From an uncultured Prevotella sp. (GTDB taxonomy: Bacteria; Bacteroidota; Bacteroidia; Bacteroidales; Bacteroidaceae), in NCBI GenBank assembly GCA_944320235.1, contig CALUGQ010000028.1, forward strand, positions 1 through 64,000: a stretch of 64,000 nt of DNA. Direction: 5' to 3'. The stretch's first letter is position 1; the number at the start of each line of letters is the position of its first letter. The notes under the pieces are model-generated. The model worked only from the letters and a program-made list of their open reading frames with translations. It made no database searches and was not told where the DNA came from. The position numbers and the translations under genes are program-made. Of this stretch, positions 35,508 to 46,522 are shown piece after piece.

Positions 35508-37253
35508 ATGAACTGGAACACTAACGAATTCGTGTGGCTCGACTGGGCCGTGCTTGCCGTAGGCATAATAGCCATAGTGATAGCCATCTACCGCAGCATA
35601 AAGAAAGACAAGGAAAAAATGAAAGGAGCCGACAGCCAGGACTACCTCTTCGGCAAAGGCGAGCCTTGGTACATCATCGGCGCAGCCATATTTGCGGCAA
35701 ACATTGGCTCGGAGCACTTAGTTGGCCTCGCCGGAACAGGTGCGAAAGACGGCGTGGGCATGGCACACTGGGAGATGCAGGGATGGATGATTCTCATACT
35801 GGGCTGGCTCTTCGTGCCATTCTACCAGCTGCTCAACAACAAGATGGGCAAGATAATCACCATGCCCGACTTCCTGAAGTTCCGCTACACACAGCGCACA
35901 GGCTCGTGGCTGTCGATAATAACCCTCATTGCCTACGTGCTCACCAAAGTATCCGTGACGGCTTTCACCGGCGGAATATTCTTTGAATACCTGCTTGGCC
36001 TGCCGTTCTGGTATGGCGCCATCGGCCTTATCGCCATCACGGCCGTGTTCACCGTGTTCGGCGGCATGAAAGGCGTGATGACCCTGTCGGCCATCCAGAC
36101 CCCAATCCTCATCATCGGTTCTTTCCTGGTGCTCTTCCTCGGGCTCAACATGCTGGGAGGCGGCAGCATAGTAGAAGGGTGGAACCAGATGATGGATGCC
36201 TGCAACAAGGCACACAACGGTTTCGGAACGACCCATATGTTCCACACAAACCCTGACGACCCCATGTACCCGCAATTCCCGGGCTATGTAGTGTTCCTCG
36301 GGGCTTCAATCATCGGTTTCTGGTATTGGTGCACCGACCAGCACATAGTGCAACGTGTGCTCGGCCAGACCAAGGGCGAGGACAACGCAACCGTGATGAA
36401 GCGCGCCCGCCGCGGCGCCATCGCCGCAGGTTACTTCAAGCTGCTGCCGGTGTTCATGTTCCTAATCCCCGGAATGGTGGCATACGCACTCTCGCTAAAG
36501 ACGGGCAGCGGCATCGATATGGACATAAACAACTCGCACGACACAGACGGAGCCTTTGCGATGATGGTGAAGAACATCCTCCCCGCCGGCATCAAGGGCC
36601 TTGTGACCATCGGCTTCGTATGCGCGCTCGTGGCTTCGCTGGCCGCATTCTTCAACAGCTGCGCCACGCTCTTCACCGAAGACTTTTACAAGCCGATGAA
36701 GAAGGGCATGAGCGAAAGCCACTACGTCTTCGTGGGCCGCATTGCCACGGTGGTCGTTGTGCTGCTCGGGCTTGCATGGATGCCCATCATGATGAACATG
36801 GGCAACCTCTATTCCTACCTGCAGGACATACAGTCGCTCATCGCCCCGGCCATGGTGGCAGTGTTCACACTTGGTATATTCTCGAAGCGCATAACACCGA
36901 AAGCCGGAGAATGGGGCCTCATAGGAGGCTTCCTCATAGGCATGCTGCGACTGCTGACCAACGTCGTGACCAATTCAGGCAAAGCGACCATGGACGGCGC
37001 ATTCTGGGAGTACACCACATGGTTCTGGCAAACTAACTGGCTCATATTTGAAGTGTGGCTGCTTGTATTCATCATCATCGCCATGTTCGTGATTTCGCTC
37101 TTCACCCCGAAGCCAAGCGCCGAACAGATTGAGGCCATCACGTTTACCGGCAGCTACAAGAAATCAATTCGCGAAAGCTGGAACGCATGGGACGTAGTGG
37201 CCACACTTGGTGTAGTGGCCCTATGCGCAGCATTCTACATATACTTCTGGTAA
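35508..37253 (+). CDS. Sodium:solute symporter, probable arabinose importer
   Basis: The 581-residue protein has about 14 membrane helices and belongs to the SSS (SGLT-like) family: GAAIFAANIGSEHLVGLAGT near 60, the second core helix TDQHIVQRVLGQTKGED, and a long C-terminal tail. Family members couple sugar entry to sodium. Operon context points to L-arabinose, though galactose or xylose cannot be ruled out by sequence alone. A hairpin follows it at 37259-37305. Confidence 0.9.
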   Translation: MNWNTNEFVWLDWAVLAVGIIAIVIAIYRSIKKDKEKMKGADSQDYLFGKGEPWYIIGAAIFAANIGSEHLVGLAGTGAKDGVGMAHWEMQGWMILILGWLFVPFYQLLNNKMGKIITMPDFLKFRYTQRTGSWLSIITLIAYVLTKVSVTAFTGGIFFEYLLGLPFWYGAIGLIAITAVFTVFGGMKGVMTLSAIQTPILIIGSFLVLFLGLNMLGGGSIVEGWNQMMDACNKAHNGFGTTHMFHTNPDDPMYPQFPGYVVFLGASIIGFWYWCTDQHIVQRVLGQTKGEDNATVMKRARRGAIAAGYFKLLPVFMFLIPGMVAYALSLKTGSGIDMDINNSHDTDGAFAMMVKNILPAGIKGLVTIGFVCALVASLAAFFNSCATLFTEDFYKPMKKGMSESHYVFVGRIATVVVVLLGLAWMPIMMNMGNLYSYLQDIQSLIAPAMVAVFTLGIFSKRITPKAGEWGLIGGFLIGMLRLLTNVVTNSGKATMDGAFWEYTTWFWQTNWLIFEVWLLVFIIIAMFVISLFTPKPSAEQIEAITFTGSYKKSIRESWNAWDVVATLGVVALCAAFYIYFW

Positions 37254-37258
37254 ACAGC

Positions 37259-37305
37259 CTGCCACCGGGATGCCAATGGCCATAACCAAGGCATCCCGGC
37301 GGCAG
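37259..37305 (+). terminator. Intercistronic hairpin between the symporter gene and araR
   Basis: CCGGGATGCC pairs with GGCATCCCGG, then one mismatch and CTGCC/GGCAG, with a 15-base loop. There is no T tract after it, so it more probably limits or stabilises the transcript than ends it fully. Confidence 0.6.
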
Positions 37306-37321
37306 CATTTGCCGCAAAACA

Positions 37322-38005
37322 ATGCCAATGACAACATACTACGAAGGATATTCAAAGGTTCTTGTGTCAGTTGACTGCATCATCTTCGGCTTCGACGAAG
37401 GCGAGCTGAAGGTGCTGATAGGCAAGCGGAAGATGGATCCGGGGCGCGACCAATGGTCACTGTACGGAGGATTCGTGGCTGACAACGAAAGCATAGATGA
37501 CGCAGCTAACCGTGTGCTGTACCAACTCACAGGCATCAGGAACATTTATATGCGCCAGGTGGGAGCGTTCGGAAACGTAGACCGCGACCCTGGTGAGCGA
37601 GTAATATCAATAGCATATTACGCCCTCATCAACGTAAACGACTACGGCAGCAGCCTGCAAGAGGAGCACGGACTGCAATGGATGCCCATCAACGGACTGC
37701 CGCAGATGTATTCTGACCACAACACCATGGTGGCAAAGGCCCTGAAGAAGATGCAAGGCAAAATATCGCACGAGCCAATCAGCTTCAACCTGCTGCCTAA
37801 GCTGTTCACCCTGACGCAACTGCAAAGGCTCTACGAAGCTGTATGCGGAGAGAAGGTGGACAAGCGCAACTTCCGCAAGCGCATAAAAGACATGGACTTC
37901 ATAGAGAAGACCGAGCTGATAGACAAGACCGGCTCAAAACGCGGTGCCTCGCTTTACAGATTCAACAAGAAAGCCTACAACGAGGACCCTAACTTCAAAC
38001 TGTAA
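37322..38005 (+). CDS. araR: NUDIX-fold arabinose regulator AraR
   Basis: The 227-residue protein has a NUDIX-like domain (about 10-150) and a C-terminal winged helix (about 155-220, [31 protein letters not shown]). The NUDIX box is degenerate: where active enzymes have RE-x-EE, this has NRVLYQLTG, so it probably binds rather than hydrolyses a ligand. This matches the known Bacteroides AraR class, an arabinose-responsive repressor unrelated to AraC. The start could be six bases further in (MTTYYEG). It sits inside the operon it would control. Confidence 0.9.
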   Translation: MPMTTYYEGYSKVLVSVDCIIFGFDEGELKVLIGKRKMDPGRDQWSLYGGFVADNESIDDAANRVLYQLTGIRNIYMRQVGAFGNVDRDPGERVISIAYYALINVNDYGSSLQEEHGLQWMPINGLPQMYSDHNTMVAKALKKMQGKISHEPISFNLLPKLFTLTQLQRLYEAVCGEKVDKRNFRKRIKDMDFIEKTELIDKTGSKRGASLYRFNKKAYNEDPNFKL

Positions 38006-38025
38006 ACAAACAAGAAAGCATAATC

Positions 38026-38727
38026 ATGTTAGAAGAACTGAAAGAAAAAGTATTCAAGGCCAACCTTGACTTGGTGAAACATAACTTGGTAATCTTCACG
38101 TGGGGAAACGTATCGGGCATAGACCGCGAGAAGGGGCTGGTGGTAATCAAGCCCTCGGGCGTGAGCTATGACACGATGAAGGCATCAGACATGGTTGTGG
38201 TTGACATCAACAGCGGAAAGGTTGTGGAAGGTGACCTCAACCCATCGTCAGACACACCGACACACTTGGTGCTCTACAGGGCGTTCCCTGAAATAGGCGG
38301 CATAGTGCACACCCACTCCACCTACGCCACAGCGTGGGCGCAGGCAGGCAAGGACATCCCAAACATCGGTACGACTCACGCAGACTACTTCCACGATGCC
38401 ATACCATGCACTGACGACATGACCGAGGCCGAGGTGAAGGGTGACTACGAGCTTGAAACCGGCAACGTCATCGTGCGCCGCATAGAGGCGGGAAGCATCA
38501 ACCCTGTCCACACCCCCGGTGTGCTGGTGAAAAACCACGGCCCGTTCGCATGGGGCAAAGATGCAGACAACGCCGTGTATAACGCCGTGGTCATGGAACA
38601 AGTGGCAAAGATGGCGTTCGTGTCGTTTGCGGTCAACCCCGCCACAACGATGAACCCGCTGCTCGTAGAGAAGCACTTCAGCCGCAAGCATGGCCCCAAC
38701 GCATACTACGGGCAGAAAAAGAAATGA
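38026..38727 (+). CDS. araD: L-ribulose-5-phosphate 4-epimerase
   Basis: The 233-residue class II aldolase-like enzyme converts L-ribulose 5-phosphate to D-xylulose 5-phosphate. Visible zinc-site motifs are [13 protein letters not shown] (His pair) and the late His in [23 protein letters not shown] and KPSGVSYD bind phosphate. Length is normal. It lies 20 bases after araR and 49 before araA. Confidence 0.95.
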   Translation: MLEELKEKVFKANLDLVKHNLVIFTWGNVSGIDREKGLVVIKPSGVSYDTMKASDMVVVDINSGKVVEGDLNPSSDTPTHLVLYRAFPEIGGIVHTHSTYATAWAQAGKDIPNIGTTHADYFHDAIPCTDDMTEAEVKGDYELETGNVIVRRIEAGSINPVHTPGVLVKNHGPFAWGKDADNAVYNAVVMEQVAKMAFVSFAVNPATTMNPLLVEKHFSRKHGPNAYYGQKKK

Positions 38728-38776
38728 CGAAAAAACAAACAGAATCATAATCAATAACTAAAAAAACATCACAACT

Positions 38777-40306
38777 ATGGTAAAAGCATTTGAGAACCTT
38801 GAAGTATGGTTCGTAACCGGAGCACAGCTCCTTTATGGAGGCGATGCCGTCGTACAGGTTGATAACCACTCAAAGATAATGGTCGACGGACTCAATGAAT
38901 CAGGCAGGCTGCCGATAAAGGTAGTTTACAAAGGAACGGCCAACAGCTCCAAGGAAGTTGCAGACGTGTTCGCCAAGGCCAACAACGACAACAAGTGCGT
39001 TGGCGTCATCACGTGGATGCACACATTCTCGCCGGCAAAGATGTGGATTCACGGTCTGCAGATTCTCCACAAGCCGCTGCTCCACCTCCACACACAGTTC
39101 AACGAGGAGATTCCATGGGACACTATGGACATGGACTTCATGAACCTGAACCAGAGCGCACACGGTGACCGCGAGTTCGGCCACATCATTTCACGTATGC
39201 GCATCCGCCGCAAGCTCGTTGTCGGATATTGGAAAGACGCCAAGACACAAGACCACATAGCCGTATGGGAGCGCGTGTGCGCAGCATGGGCCGACGCACA
39301 GGATATGCTGATCATCCGCTTTGGCGACCAGATGAACAACGTAGCCGTGACCGACGGCGACAAGGTGGCAGCCGAGCAGGTGATGGGTTACCATGTTGAC
39401 TACTGCCCCGTAAGCGAACTGATGGAGTGCCAGAACAACATCAAGGACGAAGACGTGAAAGCACTTGTCGACGAATACTTCAGCCTCTATGAGCACGATG
39501 CCGCAATGGAAGACGGGCACACAAAGGAGCATGAGGTTATCTGGAACGCAGCAAAGGCAGAACTGGCCATGCGTGCCATACTGAAAGCCAAAGGCGCAAA
39601 GGGATTCACCACAAACTTCGATGACCTGGGACAGACGGACGGCTCGCACTTCGACCAGATTCCAGGCCTCGCATCGCAGCGACTGATGGCAGAAGGCTAC
39701 GGCTTCGGAGCAGAGGGCGACTGGAAGTCGGCCGCACTGTACCGCACACTGTGGGTAATGAACCAAGGCTTGGGCGGCGGATGCTCGTTCCTGGAAGACT
39801 ACACGCTCAACTTCAACGGTGAGCAGAGTGCCATCCTCCAGGCACACATGCTTGAGGTTTGCCCTCTCATTGCTGCCAACAAGCCACGCTTGGAAGTTCA
39901 TCAGCTCGGCATCGGCGTGCGCAAGGCACAAACAGCCCGCCTCGTCTTCACATCGAAAGTGGGCAAGGGAGTAACAGCAACTGTCGTGGATATGGGCAAC
40001 AGGTTCCGCATGATAGTCAACGACGTAAACTGCATCGAGCCGAAACCGCTGCCAAAACTCCCCGTTGCATCGGCCCTTTGGATACCGCAGCCCAACTTCG
40101 AGGTTGGAGCAGGCTGTTGGATATATGCCGGAGGCACACACCACAGCTGCTTCTCATATGACATTACCGACGAATACTGGCATGACTATGCAGAGATTGC
40201 AGGCATAGAGTGTGTGACCATCAACGAAAAGACCACAGTTGAAGACTTCCGCAAGGAACTGCGCTTCAACGAGGTTTACTATATGCTGAACAAAGCGCTC
40301 TGCTGA
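38777..40306 (+). CDS. araA: L-arabinose isomerase
   Basis: The 509-residue enzyme converts L-arabinose to L-ribulose. It opens with ENLEVWFVTGAQLLYGG, and shows MHTFSPAKMWIHGLQ, HTQFNEEIPWDTMDMDFMNL and the metal-site region GEGDWKSAALYR-like EGDWKSAALYRTLW. The C-terminal GGTHHSCFSYD is typical. It is followed by a hairpin at 40325-40382. Confidence 0.97.
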   Translation: MVKAFENLEVWFVTGAQLLYGGDAVVQVDNHSKIMVDGLNESGRLPIKVVYKGTANSSKEVADVFAKANNDNKCVGVITWMHTFSPAKMWIHGLQILHKPLLHLHTQFNEEIPWDTMDMDFMNLNQSAHGDREFGHIISRMRIRRKLVVGYWKDAKTQDHIAVWERVCAAWADAQDMLIIRFGDQMNNVAVTDGDKVAAEQVMGYHVDYCPVSELMECQNNIKDEDVKALVDEYFSLYEHDAAMEDGHTKEHEVIWNAAKAELAMRAILKAKGAKGFTTNFDDLGQTDGSHFDQIPGLASQRLMAEGYGFGAEGDWKSAALYRTLWVMNQGLGGGCSFLEDYTLNFNGEQSAILQAHMLEVCPLIAANKPRLEVHQLGIGVRKAQTARLVFTSKVGKGVTATVVDMGNRFRMIVNDVNCIEPKPLPKLPVASALWIPQPNFEVGAGCWIYAGGTHHSCFSYDITDEYWHDYAEIAGIECVTINEKTTVEDFRKELRFNEVYYMLNKALC

Positions 40307-40324
40307 GCCAGTCAACCTAACCAA

Positions 40325-40382
40325 GAGTTAAAAGAAGCTCCAATGCTTGCACGCAAAGACCCCATGGAGCTTCTTCTAACTC
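40325..40382 (+). terminator. Hairpin between araA and the kinase gene
   Basis: An 18-base stem with one mismatch (GAGTTAAAAGAAGCTCCA against TGGAGCTTCTTCTAACTC) and a 22-base loop, followed by CTTTTATTTCTTT. It could partly terminate or process the operon transcript, making the downstream genes less abundant. Confidence 0.7.
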
Positions 40383-40419
40383 CTTTTATTTCTTTAATTA
40401 TCAACTTAAAATTACCAAT

Positions 40420-42015
40420 ATGAATTCTGACGCTAAATCAATTATATCTAACGGCAAAGCCATTCTCGGCATAGAATTCGGCTCTACACGAATCAAGGCT
40501 GTGCTGATTGACCCTGAACACAGACCAATAGCCCAAGGAAGCCACACATGGGAGAACCAACTGGTTGACGGCCTGTGGACATATAGCATCGAAGCTATAT
40601 GGTATGGGCTGCAAGACTGCTACGCTGACTTGCGCCGCAACGTCAAGGAACAGTATGACATCGAGATAGAAACCCTTGCCGCCATCGGCGTTAGCGCCAT
40701 GATGCACGGCTATATGGCTTTCAACAAAAAGCAGGAAATCCTTGTTCCGTTCCGCACATGGAGAAACACTAACACGGCCAAGGCCGCCGCTGCATTGTCC
40801 GAGCTGTTCGTATACAACATACCTCTCCGATGGAGCATATCGCATCTTTACCAAGCCATACTGGACAACGAGGAACACGTGAACGACATTGATTACCTCA
40901 CCACACTTGCCGGATATATCCATTGGTTCCTCACAGGCGAAAGAGTGCTTGGCATCGGTGACGCATCTGGAATGCTTCCAATCGACCCGCAGACAAGAGA
41001 CTATTCGTCTGCGATGATAGACAAATTCGACAAGCTTGTTGCCGGCAAAGGCTATCAGTGGAAACTGGCCGACATTCTGCCCAAAGTGCTACTGGCAGGT
41101 GAGAACGCAGGATTCCTTACGCCCGATGGCGCAAAAAGGCTCGACGTGTCAGGCCACTTGAAAGCCGGCATCCCTCTTTGTCCGCCCGAGGGAGACGCAG
41201 GAACAGGCATGGTGGCCACCAACGCTGTGAAGCCACGCACAGGAAACGTATCGGCAGGAACGTCGTCTTTCTCAATGATTGTACTTGAAAAAGACCTGTC
41301 AAAGCCCTATGAGGTGATTGACATAGTAACGACACCCGATGGAAGCCCCGTCGCAATGGTACACTGCAACAACTGCACCTCCGACCTCAATGCATGGGTC
41401 AACCTCTTCAAGGAATACCAAGAACTGCTAGGAGTGCCGGTAGACATGAACTCTGTCTTTGAGAAACTCTACAACCATGCACTGACAGGAGCTCCCGACT
41501 GCGGCGGGCTGCTGGCATACAACTATATCTCAGGCGAGCCCGTAACAGGACTGGCAGAAGGCCGCCCTCTGTTTGTGCGCTCGGCAAACGACAAGTTTAC
41601 CCTTGCCAATTTCATGCGAGCCAATCTCTACGCCGCGGTAGGCGTGCTGAAGATTGGCAACGACATTCTGTTCAACGACGAGCATATCAAAGTTGACAAG
41701 ATAACCGGGCATGGAGGATTGTTCAAGACCAAGGGCGTAGGCCAGCGCGTACTAGCCGCAGCTCTCAACTCGCCAATCTCTGTAATGGAAACCGCAGGTG
41801 AAGGCGGGCCGTGGGGAATGGCCATATTGGGGTCTTACCTTGTCAACAATCCATCCATACTATCACTGGCGGAATTCCTTGACGAAAAGGTGTTTGCTGG
41901 AAACACCGGCATTGAGATAGCACCGGAACCAGAAGATGTAGCAGGTTTCGATGCATACATCAGAACATACAAAGCCTGCCTTCCCGTTGAACAAACGGCA
42001 GTGAAAGTCAAGTGA
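40420..42015 (+). CDS. FGGY-family carbohydrate kinase, probable L-ribulokinase
   Basis: The 531-residue protein has the FGGY fold with the N-terminal phosphate loop [15 protein letters not shown], the middle motif [16 protein letters not shown]-type and a C-terminal ATP site ([15 protein letters not shown]). It is only distantly like E. coli AraB, but in Bacteroides the same position beside araA and araD is held by this kinase type and it completes the arabinose route. The identity as ribulokinase rests on context. It starts 113 bases after araA and precedes GH51 by 31. Confidence 0.85.
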   Translation: MNSDAKSIISNGKAILGIEFGSTRIKAVLIDPEHRPIAQGSHTWENQLVDGLWTYSIEAIWYGLQDCYADLRRNVKEQYDIEIETLAAIGVSAMMHGYMAFNKKQEILVPFRTWRNTNTAKAAAALSELFVYNIPLRWSISHLYQAILDNEEHVNDIDYLTTLAGYIHWFLTGERVLGIGDASGMLPIDPQTRDYSSAMIDKFDKLVAGKGYQWKLADILPKVLLAGENAGFLTPDGAKRLDVSGHLKAGIPLCPPEGDAGTGMVATNAVKPRTGNVSAGTSSFSMIVLEKDLSKPYEVIDIVTTPDGSPVAMVHCNNCTSDLNAWVNLFKEYQELLGVPVDMNSVFEKLYNHALTGAPDCGGLLAYNYISGEPVTGLAEGRPLFVRSANDKFTLANFMRANLYAAVGVLKIGNDILFNDEHIKVDKITGHGGLFKTKGVGQRVLAAALNSPISVMETAGEGGPWGMAILGSYLVNNPSILSLAEFLDEKVFAGNTGIEIAPEPEDVAGFDAYIRTYKACLPVEQTAVKVK

Positions 42016-42046
42016 CATACGTAATATTTATATAAAGCACATTCAA

Positions 42047-43618
42047 ATGAACCACAAACTAATTGCCTGCGGATTGATGCTGGCTTTCGGACTGTACGCC
42101 TCGGCCGATAACAAAGCGCAAATCTCAATATCGACAGCCGAAAGCAAACAGGTTATCCACAAAGAAATATACGGCCAATTTGCCGAACACTTAGGCTCTT
42201 GCATCTACGGCGGCTTGTGGGTTGGCGAGGATTCCCCAATCCCAAACGTCAACGGATACCGCAAAGACGTTTTAGAAGCACTGAAGAAACTCCAAGTGCC
42301 TGTGCTAAGATGGCCAGGCGGATGCTTTGCCGACGAATACCACTGGATGGATGGCATCGGGCCTAGGGAGCAACGCCCTAAGATGCAGAACAACAACTGG
42401 GGCGGAACAATTGAGGACAACTCCTTCGGCACGCACGAATTCCTCAACCTGTGCGAAATGCTTGGTTGCGAGCCTTACATCAGCGGCAACGTCGGCAGCG
42501 GCACAGTAGAGGAACTTGCCAAGTGGGTGGAATACATGACAAGCGACGGAGACACGCCAATGGCTGCATTGCGCCGCAAGAATGGACGCGAGAAAGCGTG
42601 GAAAGTAAAGTTCCTCGGTGTAGGAAACGAAAGCTGGGGATGCGGTGGAAACATGCGCCCCGAGTACTACTCAGACCTCTACCGCCGTTACTCCACTTAT
42701 TGCCGCAATTATGATGGCAACCGACTTTACAAGATTGCCAGCGGCGCGAGCGACTATGACTATAACTGGACACGCGTGCTCATGGATAACATCGGCCACC
42801 GCATGGACGGCGTATCGCTCCACTACTACACAGTAACCGGATGGAGCGGCAGCAAAGGAGCAGCAACAAAGTTCAGCGATGAAGACTATTACTGGACAAT
42901 GGGGAAGTGCCTTGAAATAGAGGACGTGATTGAACGCCACTCAAAAATCATGGACAAGAAAGACCCCAAGAAGCAAATCGGGCTGCTTGTAGACGAATGG
43001 GGAACATGGTGGGATGAAGAGCCAGGAACCGTGCGTGGACATCTCTATCAGCAGAACTCCATGCGCGACGCATTCGTTGCCGCCCTCACGCTCAACGTAT
43101 TCCATCGCCATACCGACCGTGTGCGCATGGCCAACATCGCCCAAGTGGTCAACGTGTTGCAGTCCATGATTCTCACCGACACAAAAGGCACAGGCCATAT
43201 GGTGCTCACACCGACCTACCATGTGTTCGAAATGTACAAAGGTTTCATGGGCGCCACCTACTTGCCTCTGGAAATCAAGTGCGACAGCATGGATGTGCGC
43301 GGTGACAACCATGCCAAAGGCGGACGCCGCATACCACTTCTCAGCGCTTCAGCTGCAAGGCAGAAAGATGGAGCCATCATCATCTCAATGGCCAACGTCA
43401 GCCTCGACGAAACACAAGACGTGGAAATAGCTCTCGGCAACATAAAGCCAGAAAATGTGAGCGGTCGCATACTGAGTTGCAAGTCAGTGACTGACTACAA
43501 TGACTTCGAACACCCTGAGAATGTATGCCCACGAGAATTCAAGTCAGTAAAGCTCAGCAAAGGCACACTCAAAGCCAGCATCCCTGCAAAGTCGATTGTC
43601 GTGCTTAACCTAAAATGA
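42047..43618 (+). CDS. GH51 alpha-L-arabinofuranosidase
   Basis: The 523-residue exported enzyme (signal [20 protein letters not shown]) has the GH51 TIM barrel and a C-terminal beta domain. The acid/base is Glu195 in [11 protein letters not shown] and the nucleophile is Glu317 in [24 protein letters not shown] near 87 is a family signature. It would release arabinofuranose from arabinan or arabinoxylan oligosaccharides in the periplasm. Its stop overlaps the next start by four bases (ATGA). Confidence 0.95.
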   Translation: MNHKLIACGLMLAFGLYASADNKAQISISTAESKQVIHKEIYGQFAEHLGSCIYGGLWVGEDSPIPNVNGYRKDVLEALKKLQVPVLRWPGGCFADEYHWMDGIGPREQRPKMQNNNWGGTIEDNSFGTHEFLNLCEMLGCEPYISGNVGSGTVEELAKWVEYMTSDGDTPMAALRRKNGREKAWKVKFLGVGNESWGCGGNMRPEYYSDLYRRYSTYCRNYDGNRLYKIASGASDYDYNWTRVLMDNIGHRMDGVSLHYYTVTGWSGSKGAATKFSDEDYYWTMGKCLEIEDVIERHSKIMDKKDPKKQIGLLVDEWGTWWDEEPGTVRGHLYQQNSMRDAFVAALTLNVFHRHTDRVRMANIAQVVNVLQSMILTDTKGTGHMVLTPTYHVFEMYKGFMGATYLPLEIKCDSMDVRGDNHAKGGRRIPLLSASAARQKDGAIIISMANVSLDETQDVEIALGNIKPENVSGRILSCKSVTDYNDFEHPENVCPREFKSVKLSKGTLKASIPAKSIVVLNLK

Positions 43619-46500
43619 GACAACAAAACATGAATATCAGCGTGACTTCCTTCGCGCTTGCCTTGCTGCTCGCCACCACTTCCACCACGGCACTCGCTGC
43701 CCCAAAGCAACGGAATGCAGTGCCCAAATATGCTGGATACATATTTGCATACTTTGAGGGTACTGGCAAGCCTGAGGCACAGGAGCACCTGCGTTTCGCC
43801 ATCAGCGAGGACGCAAAGAACTGGTTTGCGCTCAACAAGAACCGCCCCGTGGTAAGTTCAGACAGCATCAGTGAAAGCGGCGGCATACGCGACCCACACA
43901 TCATGCGTGGCGAAGACGGCAAGACGTTCTACATTGTGGCAACGGACATGAACACCCGCAAGTATGGCTGGAAAGAGAATCCCGGCATTGTGATGATGAA
44001 GTCCGACGACCTTGTAAACTGGTCACACGCCAAGATCAACCTCGCAATGGCTTACCCAGACAACTTCGGCGATGCCTATTGGGTATGGGCGCCCCAGACC
44101 ATTTACGACAAGAAAGCCGACAAGTACATGATTTATTTCACCCTGCAGCGCAATGACCGCAAGACCCTGATTACGTATTATGCCTACGCCAATGCTGACT
44201 TTACGGGTTTTGAATCCGAGCCGAAGGTGCTCTTCAGCGCCAAGTATGGCAGCATAGACAATGACATCATCTACAAAGAGGGCAAGTATCACCTGTTCTA
44301 CAAAGGCAACACAAAGGATGTCAGCGGGAAAGAAGTGAAGAACGGCATACAGCAAGCAACTTCGCGCAGCCTTCACGGCAAATGGAAAGAAGACTTCAAG
44401 TACATCGATGCATACGCCGGAACGAAAACCCACGTTGAAGGCTCTGGCGTGTTCAAGCTCAACGACCGCGATGAATACGTTCTCATGTACGACCTGTACT
44501 CCAGCGGCCGCTATGAATACCAGACTTCAAAAGACCTCAAGACGTTCACGGGCAAGCCACAATCATTCAGGAAGGACTTTTCCCCGAGGCATGGCACTGT
44601 GACCTCGCTCACAGCCGATGAGATGCGACAGCTGCAAGAAAAGTGGGGCTACGTGCTCAAGCATGAGCTTGAGACCTGCGGCAACCCTGTCTTCAGCCAC
44701 AAGTTCACTGCCGACCCGGCCGCCCTTGTGCTCGGCGACACGCTCTGGCTGTTCGCCGGTGAGGATTATGCCGGCAACCAGCGAGGTTACACGATGAAAA
44801 ACTGGCTGGTGTTCTCCACAACCGACATGAAGCACTGGACAGAATACCCAGTACCCCTCCGCCCTACAGACTTCAGCTGGGCCAAAAACCGCCCTGCCTA
44901 CGCAGGCCACGTGGCACAGCGCAACGGCAAGTTCTACTGGTACGTAAGCACCAACAGCGGCGGCATAGGCGTAGCCGTGGCCGACCGCCCCGAGGGGCCA
45001 TACAAAGACGCGCTCGGCCGACCTCTGCTCACCAACAAAGACTGCTTTGCCTCAACCCACAGCTGGGCCTGCATCGACCCGGCAGTTTTCATCGACGACG
45101 ATGGGCAGGCATACCTTTTCTGGGGCAACCGTGAATGCTACTATGTCAAGCTAAAGGACAACATGACTGAGACCGAAGGCGAGATACACCAAGTCGCCAT
45201 CGACTCCTCGCACCCATTCACCGAAGCCCCGTGGGTACACCGACACAACGGCAAATACTATCTCACATACGCCTCTGGGTGGCCTGAGAAAATTGCCTAT
45301 GCCATGGCCGACAGCATCGGCGGACCTTACGAAACAAAAGGCGTGATTTCGGAGATTGCCGGAAACAGCAACACCACCCACCCTGCCATAGTCAACTTCC
45401 GCGGCAAATGGATTTTCTTATCGCACAACGGCGGACTGCCTGAAGGCACGAGCTACAGCCGCTCAATCACTGCCGAAGAAATGGGCTACAACCCCGACGG
45501 CACAATAAAGAAAATCAACCCAACCACTGAAGGAGTGACTTTCAAGGAGTGGAGCGGCAACCCCATACTGCCTGGACTCCACGCCGACCCCGAGGTTCTG
45601 TATTCAGAGAAGACCGGCCGCTACTACATCTACTCCACCACCGACGGTTACCCAGGCTGGGGCGGATGGTATTTCACGTGCTATTCGTCTGACAACCTTG
45701 TAGACTGGCGCGACGAAGGCATCGTCTTTGATGTCTGCAAGCAGACAAAATGGGCCAGCGGCAACGCATGGGCACCGGCAATAATAGAGAAAAAGATTGA
45801 TGGCAAATACAAGTATTTCTTCTATTACAGCGGCAATGCCGGCAAGGCAAAGGCCATCGGGGTGGCAATGTCCGACGACCCGGCAGGCCCATTCGTAGAC
45901 TTGGGCCGCCCCATGGTTGACAAACGCCCGTCAGGACTGAAGAACGGCCAGCAGATTGACGTCGACGTGTTCCACGACCCAGACACAGGCACTGACTACC
46001 TATACTGGGGCAATGGCTACATGGCCGGCGCCAAGCTCAACGCAGACATGACATCAATCGACACCACCACGCAACGGCTCATGACCCCGCGGGGCGGCAG
46101 CCTGCGTGACTACAAGTATCGCGAAGCCCCTTACGTATTCAAGCGCAACGGACTGTACTACTTCCTATGGAGCGTGGATGACACCGGCTCACCCAATTAT
46201 CACGTTGCCTACGGCACAAGCAAGTCACCCCTTGGCCCAATCGAAGTGGCAGAAGACCCTGTTATACTCATCCAGGAACCAGGCGAGGAGATTTACGGTC
46301 CGGCACACAACAGCGTGCTGCAAATACCTGGCAAGGACGAGTGGTACATAGTTTATCACCGCATAAACAAGGGCTACCTGCCCAAGGCCAAGGGGCCGGG
46401 CTACCACCGCGAGGTGTGCATCGACAAACTTGAGTTCAATGCCGACGGAACAATAAAACGCACCATCCCTACTCACAAAGGCATAAAGGCAATCAAATAA
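43615..46500 (+). CDS. Triple-GH43 exported arabinan hydrolase
   Basis: The 961-residue exported protein (signal to about residue 29, TTALAAPKQ) contains three successive five-bladed propeller modules of GH43 type. Module 1 (about 38-340) has Asp93 in RDPHIM, Asp215/217 in SIDNDIIY and Glu275 in HVEGSG. Module 2 (350-640) has Asp367 in TADPAA, Asp488 in CIDPAVF and Glu537 in FTEAPW. Module 3 (645-961) has Asp658 in HADPEV, Asp782 in QIDVDVF and Glu837 in YREAPY. Each thus keeps the base, pKa-setting Asp and acid. Likely targets are arabinofuranosyl links of different kind. Two-module GH43 proteins are known; three apparently intact modules are unusual. Confidence 0.9.
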   Translation: MRQQNMNISVTSFALALLLATTSTTALAAPKQRNAVPKYAGYIFAYFEGTGKPEAQEHLRFAISEDAKNWFALNKNRPVVSSDSISESGGIRDPHIMRGEDGKTFYIVATDMNTRKYGWKENPGIVMMKSDDLVNWSHAKINLAMAYPDNFGDAYWVWAPQTIYDKKADKYMIYFTLQRNDRKTLITYYAYANADFTGFESEPKVLFSAKYGSIDNDIIYKEGKYHLFYKGNTKDVSGKEVKNGIQQATSRSLHGKWKEDFKYIDAYAGTKTHVEGSGVFKLNDRDEYVLMYDLYSSGRYEYQTSKDLKTFTGKPQSFRKDFSPRHGTVTSLTADEMRQLQEKWGYVLKHELETCGNPVFSHKFTADPAALVLGDTLWLFAGEDYAGNQRGYTMKNWLVFSTTDMKHWTEYPVPLRPTDFSWAKNRPAYAGHVAQRNGKFYWYVSTNSGGIGVAVADRPEGPYKDALGRPLLTNKDCFASTHSWACIDPAVFIDDDGQAYLFWGNRECYYVKLKDNMTETEGEIHQVAIDSSHPFTEAPWVHRHNGKYYLTYASGWPEKIAYAMADSIGGPYETKGVISEIAGNSNTTHPAIVNFRGKWIFLSHNGGLPEGTSYSRSITAEEMGYNPDGTIKKINPTTEGVTFKEWSGNPILPGLHADPEVLYSEKTGRYYIYSTTDGYPGWGGWYFTCYSSDNLVDWRDEGIVFDVCKQTKWASGNAWAPAIIEKKIDGKYKYFFYYSGNAGKAKAIGVAMSDDPAGPFVDLGRPMVDKRPSGLKNGQQIDVDVFHDPDTGTDYLYWGNGYMAGAKLNADMTSIDTTTQRLMTPRGGSLRDYKYREAPYVFKRNGLYYFLWSVDDTGSPNYHVAYGTSKSPLGPIEVAEDPVILIQEPGEEIYGPAHNSVLQIPGKDEWYIVYHRINKGYLPKAKGPGYHREVCIDKLEFNADGTIKRTIPTHKGIKAIK

Positions 46501-46522
46501 CCAAACAAAACAATAAACAATC

